DNA from: Aquincolibacterium sp964606385
GTDB taxonomy: Bacteria; Omnitrophota; Omnitrophia; Omnitrophales; Aquincolibacteriaceae
Length of the DNA stretch: 20,705 nucleotides
NCBI GenBank assembly: GCA_964606385.1
Contig: CAZSFZ010000029.1
Location: 1 to 20,705, forward strand
Reading direction: 5' to 3'
Part shown: positions 1-10,600 of the stretch, one piece after another
Position numbering within the stretch: the first letter of the stretch is position 1
Layout of the letters: every line of letters starts with the position of its first letter
Translations under genes and position numbers: made by a program
The notes under the pieces: model-generated
Database searches by the model: none
Told to the model about the DNA's origin: nothing
Seen by the model: only the letters and a program-made list of their open reading frames with translations

Positions 1-176
1 AAGCTCCCCTGAACAAAGAATTCATCCTTTATGCCGATGCAGGCTTGCTCGACGGAAAAACGTTCTATCATCGGTGGGGATATTTATGGAGCATGGGGGC
101 CTGCTTGTTTCTGATCGCGCTGAGCCTTTCGCGTCTTTCCAAACCGTCTAAAAAATCTTGGGGCCATCATCCGTGA
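1..176 (+). CDS. C-terminal end of a polytopic membrane protein (partial)
   Basis: The frame is open from the left edge (first full codon at 3) to a TGA at 174-176, giving 57 residues. The visible part is a short polar stretch with a LLDGKTFYHRWGY segment, one clear hydrophobic helix (WSMGACLFLIALSLSRL) and a basic Lys/Ser-rich tail ending in GHHP. A last transmembrane helix followed by a short positively charged tail is typical of the end of a multi-pass transporter, for instance of the MFS type, but too little is visible to name a family. It overlaps the next small frame by 4 bases (GTGA), which suggests translational coupling. It converges on the giant gene, so it is not in the same transcript. 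Confidence 0.6.
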   Translation, partial: APLNKEFILYADAGLLDGKTFYHRWGYLWSMGACLFLIALSLSRLSKPSKKSWGHHP

Positions 177-301
177 CAAAAAATCAAATCACCTATCTCC
201 TGGTTTTGATCACCCTTGCCGTCCTGTGGCCGATCTTCAATTCCCTGTACATCTACAGCATCACACATCCACACGCCATCGGCTGCTTCCGTATTTTCTG
301 A
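173..301 (+). CDS. Possible small single-span membrane protein, 42 aa
   Basis: A GTG at 173-175 overlaps the upstream stop in the arrangement GTGA, and the frame runs to a TGA at 299-301. The product has a basic N-terminus (MTKNQ) followed by a continuous hydrophobic helix from about residue 6 to 30 (ITYLLVLITLAVLWPIFNSL and onward), then a polar tail with one Cys. This is the profile of a small inner-membrane protein or of a membrane-anchored peptide made with its neighbour. The ribosome site is weak: a GGGG run (160-163) lies roughly ten bases upstream of the GTG, so expression probably depends on coupling to the preceding gene. No family is recognised. It could be a chance frame, but the exact stop/start overlap and the clean hydrophobic segment argue for a real gene. 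Confidence 0.5.
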   Translation: MTKNQITYLLVLITLAVLWPIFNSLYIYSITHPHAIGCFRIF

Positions 302-349
302 AACTTAGAGGATTGTGTGCTGGGATGATTTTTCGCAATAACCCTAAGA
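302..349. terminator. Convergent 48-bp gap with weak imperfect hairpin
   Basis: This is the only non-coding stretch, lying tail to tail between the small plus-strand gene and the giant minus-strand gene. CTTAG (304-308) can pair with CTAAG (344-348), or alternatively GGG/ATT (322-324, 328-330) with AAT/CCC (337-339, 342-344). Both stems are interrupted and lack a proper following U-tract on either strand. It may act as a weak bidirectional terminator, but no strong intrinsic terminator is seen. Confidence 0.2.
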
Positions 350-1687
350 TTAGGCAGCCCGAGCGGTAAGAATCTCGGCAAAAACTGATTGACGGATCGA
401 ATCAAAATAGGCGCTCATCGTGGGAATCCCGGCAGAAGATCCCGGCCCTCCCATCCCGGCGCCTGCATGCTGGAGAGAAGCCCATGTTTTCGCATCGAGG
501 CTCATCGCCAGGATCCTCAAGGCCTCAAGAAGCTCCCGGATCTTTTTAACATTCCGCGTCTGTTTCAATTCACGGATCATCGCATCATCGAAGAGCAGCG
601 CGAACGCTTTCTGCGCATTCACAAGCTCGGTCACAGGTGCGATCATGTCCGACATGGCCACCACCGTGCGACCGGGATAACGCTGCGCCAGCTTCTCGAT
701 CGTAAGCTCATTCCCCATTCCGTCCACCACATTTCCTTTCACATCCATAGTCGCGAGATTATCCATTTCTTTTATGACGGGCAGGCAAAGCTCGGCAAGA
801 CCCGCATCGGCAATCTGTACCGCAACCATGAATTTGTCGTCATACTTCATCACCTGATCGATAGGCTTACCGACAAGGGACGCCTGCGCCGCCGCTCCAT
901 TCAAAGTCGTCTGCGCCTCCGCGATCGACACCATTAATTGTCTCAAAAGATTCTGGACGGTTGCCGCATCAGATGTTTTGGGAAGCGCCAGGATCTGGTC
1001 CCGAAGGTCCTGAGTGAGAGGACGGCCAGTCGCCTTCTGCCACAAGTTGGTGATCGTCGCTATATTTTGCGTGAAATCAAGCTCGGGGATCCGGATCCCG
1101 TAATCCTCAGTCGCCTGCTTCATGTCGTTCATAGTAACAACATAGGCCAAGACTTCCTGCATTGTGTCATACATGGCTTCGTTGCCAGGCTTCACAAGTT
1201 CCGGCACCATCCGGAGCACTTTCGTCAACTCATAATGCGCCTCTTCCTGGCAGAGCGGAATCCCGAGATATTTAACCGCACGAACTTCGACAGGAATCGA
1301 AGCGTCTAGAAGCTTCCCGACATTAAGTCCGATGATCGGAGCACGAGCCCCGCGGGTATCATAGGACACATACGCGAGCCTGTCGGACTGGCCGACCGCT
1401 CCCTGGAACTGCGGGTCACCCGCCTGCAACTTCAAAACGATATTATTCTGACCCAGGAACGCCGTCGCTACCTCGATATTGGGCATCATCACCAGGAACT
1501 TCGCGAATACCTTCGCAAGCTGCGCCTTATCGTCCTCCGTAAGATCCATCATGTCGATCTTGAGGAGTGTCAACTTCAGGCTCTCTACAAAATTCTGGTC
1601 TTTTCCGGCGGCCAAAAGCTCCTGTGTCACGGTGTTCTTCCAATCCTCGCTGACCTGGTATGCCCCTTCTTGACGAAGCTCGGAGCG
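350..1687 (-). other. Protein region: helical C-terminal part with EEAH element (residues 6337-6781)
   Basis: RSELR (6337-6341) opens the last 445 residues, which are mostly helical. A strand PIIGLNVGKLL is followed by a helix and CQEEAHYELTKV (Cys6482, Glu6484, Glu6485, His6487), again in a zincin-like arrangement without a complete HExxH. Further on are amphipathic helices, a Gly/Ser-rich hinge (GAGMGGPGSSAG) and a final helix ending in TARAA. No sorting signal such as LPXTG or a C-terminal beta-barrel Phe is seen. Confidence 0.5.
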
Positions 1688-4600
1688 GCGCAACGGCGCA
1701 CCCGCAGGCTGGTAGGTCCATTTCATCCAGGAATGATCGGGAGCGCCCGGCAAATGATTCTTCACATGGACCGAATAAGACTTCCCTGCCTTTTGGAAAC
1801 CAAGAGCCTGGAAATACATATTACGCGACATCTGCGAGAAGGAGGCATAGGGATCGGAAGAGTCTGACAACGGGAGCGCCACAGATTGGACCGAGCCATC
1901 ATCCCCCGCAAAAGCCATCACGATTTCATTGCCCGGCTGATCCAAAGCGGGATCGATCACCATCTCCGACAATGTATAGCTTCCGTTTGCCGCGATCGTT
2001 TTTGACACCACCCCGTAGCGGTCTGTAATACTGCTCGGATTCGGATCGGTCCCGGGATGGAAGTGGGTCCCCTGCGACTGCGGATATTTTTCCGAAGCGG
2101 GTCCACCATAGAATTCAACACGGTGCGCCGTCGAACCCTGAAATGTCATATAGACCGTCGAACCACGCGCGAATTGCATGAACGAAACTTCAAAACCGAT
2201 ATTCTGCAATTCCTCCTGTAGGGCCTTCGGAATATCCGTATGAGAATCATAGATGCCGGTCAATTCATAATAGACCGTCGTATTCTTGGCCCGTTCCGCC
2301 TTGATCTTCTCGGCAAACGCCTTTGCTTCAGCCGCCGTCATCTCGGGTTTCACGGCTACCGCCCCGGCTTTCAATTCGGTCTCGATAAAACGCTGCGAGG
2401 CTGACCGGCTATTGGCGGGATCGGCATCTTCCATCATAGCGGCAAGGCCGAAACTCTTGAGATAATAGTCGGCGGTCCTATCCGCGGGATCGCGACGGAT
2501 CAACGCCTGCACCGCTTGACGATCCTGGTCAGTTCCATTTAAGAACATAGGCTTCAAAATACCGTCTTTGATCACATCCTGCAGCTGATAGAATCCAGAA
2601 GAGAATACACTTGCGCGGGCGAACGGCTCAACCAACTCCCGAAGCGTAGCTTCAAGGCGAGCGGCATATTTCGCCAGCACGGACGCTCTCTCGTCGCCTG
2701 GCTGCGCCGCCTTGATCTCCTTAGCGATCGATTTCGCCTTCGCCAGTGCCTCCGCAGCTTTTCTAGAAGCCTGAATTTCGCTATCCGTAAATAATTGCCA
2801 TGTCACGATCACGCGACGATGAATATCGCCCCACCACTGATCCGCGACATTCCGCATTTCTTCGAGCGACCGGCCCTGAGCTTCCGAGATGAGGCTCCGA
2901 AGGTCCTGGAGGCTCAGCTCGCTGATACTGGGCTCGTCCTTCTTATTGCCGTTCTCATCAAAATTCTTCGCCTCTTCCCGATCCACGATCTTCTTACACG
3001 CTTCGATATCGCCGCGCTTCAGAGCCTCGCGAAACTCCACCAGATACCCATAAACGCTGCTGGTTTTGAAATAATTATCCAGCAATTTAAGGCGGGCACG
3101 CTGAGCCTGTTCAAACTTTGCGGCGATCTGTTCGGAGGACCCCGTGAAATCTTCCCGCTGCTGGGTGAAAAGATAATGAGGGTACATTTTCTCGAGGATC
3201 GTATCGCCTCCCGCGGGCCACTCACCGGAGAGAGCCTGGAATCCCCTGAAGAGCGCTTGCTGGATATTCGGCTCGAGGGATCGCGTAAAGAACATTTCCA
3301 AAAGATTGGCGGAGTAGTCGCGCACCATTTTCCCAAGATCATTCGCCCCCACCGCAGGAGCCTCAGTCTCTTTCATCCCATATCGACGCCCCGTGATCAG
3401 GAAATAGATGCCCTTGAGATCGTCGAGTTCCTGATTAAGCTTTTCAGCCGCCTGAACATCCGTTGATGCTTCCGCTTGTTTGAGCTGTTCCGTAGCAAAC
3501 TTGATCTTCTGTTCGACCATCGTCCGATTCAGCTCATCTAAAGATGTTTCTGTAGCTTCATGCATAATCCAGATACCCAACATCGCCGTGATCGCCACCT
3601 CAGCCGAAGGACCTAACGTCGGGTCACGCCTCATATAATTAAGCGCACGCAGGAACCCTTCGCCAAGATTAATTTGGTCGTTGCCGTAATAGGCCGCCGT
3701 ATCGGCATTGGTTGAAATATGGAAGCGGCGATTCTGAATATGCTGCTGGATCACCATAAGTCTTCCCTTGATGATAACCCTGTCTTGATCGGAATATTTT
3801 GCAGGATTCGCCACCATATCACGCTGCAGGTTCTCGATCACCGTCGAAGCCGCATCGAGAACAAAATCAACACCCCCCGACACCCTGAAATCCCATTCGA
3901 TCTCCGCAAGACGCCGATGCCAACTCGGATCGATCCTCATAGCCTCGTCGAAATACCCCTTCGCCACATCCCTGCTGTAACCTTCTCCAGCCGTCAATGC
4001 TTGTTCGATAGCAACCTTCGCGGCATCGATCCCTTTCAAGATCCGTTCTTTCGCGATCCTTCTCGCAATGCGTTGCCAGGCCTGAAGTTCCCTGATTTTT
4101 TCCTGAAGCTCCCGATCTTCTTGCTCGGTACGGATAGCTTGCGATCTGAGGCTATCGATCTGTTGGGTCAGAGACTGGATGACACCGCCACTCAGCTGCT
4201 GAATGCGCGCGCTCCAATCTTGATCTAGATTTCCATAGAACTTGATCACATCCTCAACGCTGAGATCATTTTGTAAAAGTTCGGCGCGCGCGTTCTCATC
4301 AAGAAGCGATGCGATCGAATTTAAGGAGCGTGCTTGTTCCGGCGTCACTCCTCTAAAACCGGCTAGATCCGCAAGCGCTTCGACCCACTCGGGAGAAAGG
4401 ATATGAGCGTCCACAATGCTCAGAAGATCCACCATCCTCACCTGCCCGGCACGATTCCGGGATTCCACCACCTCGCGGCTTGCTTTCGCAAAACGCTTCA
4501 AATCAGCCAAATAGATCTCACGCCCCTTCATGGCCCTGAGCATCGACGCCTCAGCCTCGGCCGCAAGTCCTGTAAATTCAGGGTCTAGAACCTTTGCCAA

Positions 4601-7600
4601 GTGGCGAACAGCGGCATCCCGCTGCGACTCAGCGATCTTCGCATTCTCCGCGATCTTATGCAGCCTAGAGAGCGTCATCCCGCCAATCTCAACATCTGAA
4701 GCTGGAAGCAGATCGATCGCTACAGCCATCTGCCCGACAAGAGGATCAATCCTGGCCAACACATCGGAATTCATACGATTTCCGATCATAATGATGTTCT
4801 CGCCCCTCTTCCTCATGAAGGCCGCCTGGCGCTCACTCAATTCTCTCTGTATATTGGCGAGATCTTCCTGGATCTTCCGGAGCGCAACCTGCTGTTCCGA
4901 AGCGCTCAACTTCTCATTTACCAAGACCTTATTCATCGCCTGGTTCGCCTCTTCTACCGCGTTAGCCCACGCCGCTTTAATCTCTGCCTCGAAGGCTCCC
5001 TGATCCGCCTGCAGCTTTCTCAATTCCTCAGATTGCTTACTCACAAGACTTTGTATTTCACTGCAGCGCGACCCGCCGCATCCATCCCGGATCAGCTTCA
5101 TTTTCAAAAAGTTAAGCTTTTCGATCTGTCGCTTGTCGATCATGGCCGCCGTTCCTCTTTGCATAAGGCGATCAATCTCATCGAGGGTACGCTCCTGCTT
5201 CGGAGCGGTCGCTTCCATGAACTCGCGACCGGGCAACAGGATCCAACGGCCCACCTTTGCAAGCCCCGTCTCGTTCGCCTTCAGCTTCATCAACCCCATG
5301 TTCATTTTTTTCAGCATTGAGTGTACGAACTTGCCCATACTTCCCTTCGGCTCGTTTTTAATGATCTTAGGCAAGAGATCAAGATTGATCGCACCCCAAA
5401 GCACGGCCAAGGAAACGATCTTAAAAATCGCAACCCAGGATATGGCCGCAAGTGAAACGGGAAAGCCGAGAACAATGAGAGCGGGCACTGAGATAATGAC
5501 TACCGCCGCGAACGCAAAGCGCCCCACGGACAAGACTGCATGCCCTACTTTCGACGCAACAGAAGCCGGAAGACTCCCGAAGGTTCTCCGGTAGGCGGCA
5601 CGGAACACATCCCCTTGTGACATAAACGGATCCGCAGGACCCAGAGCATCATTCCCGCCTCTTTCTTCCGCCTTCAGATTCCGGACGAATTCGACAAACT
5701 TCGAGAGCGGCATGCGATTGAAATTGCCTCCTAGGTTAAGGCTGAGATTATCCCAACGAGCCATAATGAAGCTCATGTCTTCTTGGGACAACTGAGGCAC
5801 CATGATCTCCAAAAGCGCACGGCGTTTCGCCGGATCGTTTGAGACGGCATCGGAAAGCGCCGCGGGAGTCCGAAGCCCGCCGAATACGGGATAGCCGACC
5901 TTCTCCCACAATTTCTGCCATCCGTCTCCGACGGCATACCGCAGCTGATCTGCACCACGCACCGCCTTCCAGCCCCAACTCGGGATCTCGAAGAAACTCA
6001 GCCGGTAATAAAGCCTCGGCGAAAGGATAAAAAAGCCCTTGGCCATCCGGGCCTGGATCTTCTGGTCCCAGTCATTAACCTTGCGCGTCCAGCGCAGTGA
6101 ACTGGCTTCCCTGCGTTTTTGACGTTCGGCCTGCTCTACCCTGTCTCTCCAGAATTCATCCCGGGATAGATCGATGACGCCCGCCCTGACCAAAAGCCGG
6201 GCAATATCACTGTCCGCATGACGCATCCGGAGGGCCGAGACCACTTCGTCAAACGTCCATGGATAAGCGCCCTCCGAAGGAGGCGGTGTGAGCGTGAGCA
6301 TGGATTTCAACCTAGAAAATACATTCCGGCCTTCATAGGAATCATCAAATCCGCCTCGTTCCAGGATCCCCTGAGCCACATCGACCGCTAGCGTCTGGCA
6401 ACTCGCGAAATCACTACATTCATCCGATCTCTCGCGAAGCTTCGCGGCGGAATTCACAAAATCCCGCAGTTCGTTCTCGTCACGGATCTCTCCCACCTGT
6501 TTCAGGAAATGGATCATGTTAAGAGCCCGGCGGGAAACACGGCCATTCGTGAAATCACCCAAGCCGCGCAGAATGGCCAGGGCCTTTTCAAACGCAGTCG
6601 GGCTTTGCGGCAGCGCTTCTTCCAGGGCTTTCCCGTGCCGGTTTCCGTAGTTATTCTGCTCTTCATTCATCTGCTGGCGCTGGGCCTGGACTTCGGCCGA
6701 AACCGGCGCGTTCGCGTCATAACTTGAAACGATGTTTTCCGCAAAAAGAACTAGGGCTTTCGTGAAATTCCGGAGGTTCGTGTCCCCATTGAAGGATAAG
6801 GAGTACTTCCGTTGATGTTTCTTTTCTGTGGCCGACGCACGTTCGCTTTGGACCGTTTCAAGAGAGAAGTCCGTAGTCCTCTGTAGACTGTATTTGATCT
6901 CGCGCAATTCTGCCACGCGGAACACCGATTCCACCTCGCTCCACATTTCGCGGTCAAAGCCTGCGCGGCGGAGCTCATCCAGAACCCCCGTCTCCTGAGA
7001 ATCCTGGCCCAGGACCTGATCGATCGCGGAAACGATCTGACGGCTCACATAATCTCTCCCCGAGACCGATTCTGCGGAAAACTCCGACGCAGGACCGAAC
7101 ATGCGGCCTTCCTCGACATCCGAGATCAGCTTGTCGAGCGCCTTACGAAGAGTTTCTTTTCTTTGCTCGGAGATGTCGGTCCGAGCCAGCAAACGGCTCT
7201 CGAGGGCCTTCAGAGGCTGAACGACCATCTCGTTACGGGCCATCGTGTTCACCAAAAAGCGGCCGGAGCTCGACGTATCGACCATGGTCTGGAACTCCGA
7301 AACCATGGTAACGAATTCGTTATAGTCAAATTTTTCGCCGGAAGGGATCTGGACCTGTCCGGTTCCGATCACACCGTCCATAAGTTGGCCAAAGGCAATA
7401 CGCCCCCCCTCTTTATTCATATAAAGCTCGCTAAGCTTGCCATGCATCAAGATCAAGTGTTCCATCTGCGCAATACGTTTATTTTGGTCTTTGATGAGTT
7501 CTGCGATGTGGGCATCCGAAGGAGCAGCTTTCTGCCGGAATTCCATATCACGCAGCTCATCCCGGAGCTCCGCAAGCCGTGTGTCATGAAGGAACCGCCC

Positions 7601-10600
7601 AAAATCGCTGCTCGCCACCCCGGTGATCGCCTCCTGCATGAGGAGCTTGAACGGTTCCTGGCGAGCATAAAGATAAATATTACCGGCATTCTGGCGGTCG
7701 CGGCCGATGAACTGGGCAAAGAATTCGGATGTAAAACTCTCGGTCCCGACCCCCACGATGCCGAGGACTCCTTTGAAGTCGCGGCCCACTGCAATCCTCT
7801 CAAAACTCATGACGATGAATTCTGAGGTTTTTCCGCGGCTCTCGAGATCGGCTACTTTGCCCTTTCCGCTTGTCTCGTCGACGGATTCAAGGTTAAACCC
7901 ATTCCGATTTCCAAGAGATTCCATCCGTGCTTGAAGGGCCTTCCGGTCACCGGTCACAGGCACAACAACAATAATCTTGTTATGAACTTGCCGAGAGCGG
8001 GGATTGATCGTACCCTTCATCATTCCTTCAATGTTTGCAAGGATCCGGTCGAAAGATTCAGGCGTTCCGTCATACACTCCGCTCTCATACTGACTCCGGC
8101 TTGGGGTATCCGCCAGAACACGGAGTGAATCTGTGGTTTGTCCCAACTGCCTCAAAGCATCGGTCAAGACACCCTGAATTGCCTTATCCTCCAACAGTGC
8201 TATCACTGCACTACGAAAAGCATCAAGGTCTGAAGCGGCCATTACTTTTTTAATTTTTTCAATATTTTCGGAATTTTGTTTTAGCGACTGAAAAGCGGCA
8301 GTAAGACTCAAAGCAGCCAAAGCTTTATCCTTGGATAGAGCTTTAAGTAGACCAGCCACCTCTCCTTCAAAAACTTCCGTGCTCCTCTTTGCTCTTTCAT
8401 TAATCTCATCTTCAAGCATCTTTGTGATCTGTTTAGTTAGAGTCTCATTCTGCTGCACCGCCGCCTCATTCAGCAGAGCCTCCAGTAACTGCCGTGTTGG
8501 AGCACCCAAAATGGTTCCGACCCCTTTCATGACACGCTGCAGATCGTTAACCTCCATCAAATTCCCCGTTTTAAGACGACCAGACTCCATATGCAGGTTA
8601 AGATCGAAACGGCTGTTGCCGAGATTCACGCGGCCGTTCCCGGTGAAAAGCATATTGAAGATCGGAAGCGTGGCCGAGAGCGTTCTCGCCTTACGGCCCA
8701 CCACCGCCTGGAACGGGGTCCCGGTCTTGGTATCCAAACGGCCGACCGACTCTTCGTTAAACCAGGAGCCCAGATCGTTCCAATCCACCGTCACGCGTCC
8801 ACGGAGGAGACGGCTGATCCAGTTATTGGTGAAACGAACGCCGCGGATAATGGTTTCACCCGCCAGAGGTGATTTGCCCAGCAGCAAGGCATCCACTTCC
8901 CGGTAATCATCCACGACCCCGCGGACCCGCGAGAAAGCTTCGCCTGTTTCCTTGATCGCGCCGAGGCGGTCATTAATCTTCCTTAAGTCCTCAAGGACTT
9001 TGCCCTGCTTCGAGATCGAATCCGCTAAACCCTTAAGGGAATCAAGGTTCGACTTTAAGGCGGCTAAGCCCGCAGAAATCGCTTGGTTCGCCGATTGTTC
9101 GTTGATAAGTTTTGAAGCCTCGCTCTCAAGAGTTTCGTCCACGGTGATCTGAAGGATGCTTGTGATCTTCGCATTCAAGGCCTGATCGCTTTGCACCGCA
9201 GGCTGCGCCAAGAGATCCTGCAATAACTCACGGGTATGCTGCCGTCCGGCTTCTCGAGCTTTTTGTAAGTCCTTAAGATTCTGGCGCTGATCGGCCAGCA
9301 CTTTTTGAGCCGCCCGGAGGATCTCGGTCCATTCTTTTGCATCCCGCGCCGCCTTTTTGCTCTTTAACACAGTCTGGATCCACCCTTCCAATACGGTGAC
9401 GTCACTGGATCGATCCGCACCAAAACTTGTGAGCACCGACTGAAGCAACTTGAGAGCTCCCATCCGCTGTTTGGCGAGTTCCGCAGGGGTCTGGAGCATA
9501 TGAGCCCGCGAGAACCGATATAAAGTTCCGATTTGTAATGCCACATCGGAGGACTGTTGATTTCGCTCAACACCCGAGGTTTTGTTCTTCGGCTTGAATT
9601 CGATCCTCAAGGGCCGTCCATGGCGATCCCAGATCGTCGCGGGCTTCAGACTCTCCTCTTCTTCAAAAAGAGCCTGAAGATAGGATTCGTATTCCGTGCC
9701 GTGTTTGGCAATGCTCCCGATCCCGAACTTTTTACCGAGCTCCTCGATCTGAAGGCTCATCGCCTTGTTCATGATGGGACGGCCCTCCTTCCGCAAAAGC
9801 ATTGCGGGAGGCGCGTCCGCCTGTTTCACATAATCCTTGCTGAATTCTTCTTCATCGAGAACAATGCGGAAACCATTCTGTTCGCTATACAATCTCCAGA
9901 TCGCGTCGCAGAAATTAAGGCCGTTTAGCACATTCGCACGCCGCCTTCCAAGCTTCGGAAGTTCTCCGTTTGAAATGATCGATCGGGTGCGGCTCAGCAT
10001 GGCGAATTGCGCTTCATCAATGATGTTCATATCGATATTGCGGAGGTGGTTATAGAGTTCCACCGCCGCCGGATCGTCAAAGTTATTTCCCAATTGCGAG
10101 AAATTGAAGATATCCGCGATCAGCACCGCGTTCGGGTTCTGCTCCAGGACATCAAGCAAGCCGCGATAGTCACGTTTCTGTTCGCCAACGTAATCACTGG
10201 CACGAACGATCCTGACTCCAAGGAATGCGAACATCTCTTCGAAGAGAACGCCCTTCGCGCCAGCCGCGATCGCCCGGTCTCTCATGCCTTCATACTCGGC
10301 GCCCGGCGCCAAAACTTCCCTGAAAAATTTCTGGACAGGGTCCTGACTCTCAAGCGTGATCATGACCCCGCGATCCGGATAGAGGGTCTTCGAAAAGGCT
10401 GCGGCAAGCGACTCTCCCCAAGTTTTCCCTATACCCGTCGGAGCGGACACGTCATAACCAAGGAGAAGACCCACTGCGGAAACAAAGGTCGATCGGCCTC
10501 GCCCGAAATTGTCCGAACGGACGCCGGGCCGCACTTTGTCCGCGCCAGCACCAAGGAATGCTCCCCCTTTCATGCCCGCGATCAGCTCCAAAAGAGCCGT

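Noticed and set aside
302..349. Strong bidirectional terminator between the convergent genes
   Set aside because: Stems are short and interrupted and no U-tract follows, so only a weak call was kept.
3548..3562. HEATE as an active zinc peptidase site
   Set aside because: The canonical HExxH is not met (Glu in place of the second His) and no clear third ligand can be identified, so only a zincin-like resemblance is claimed.
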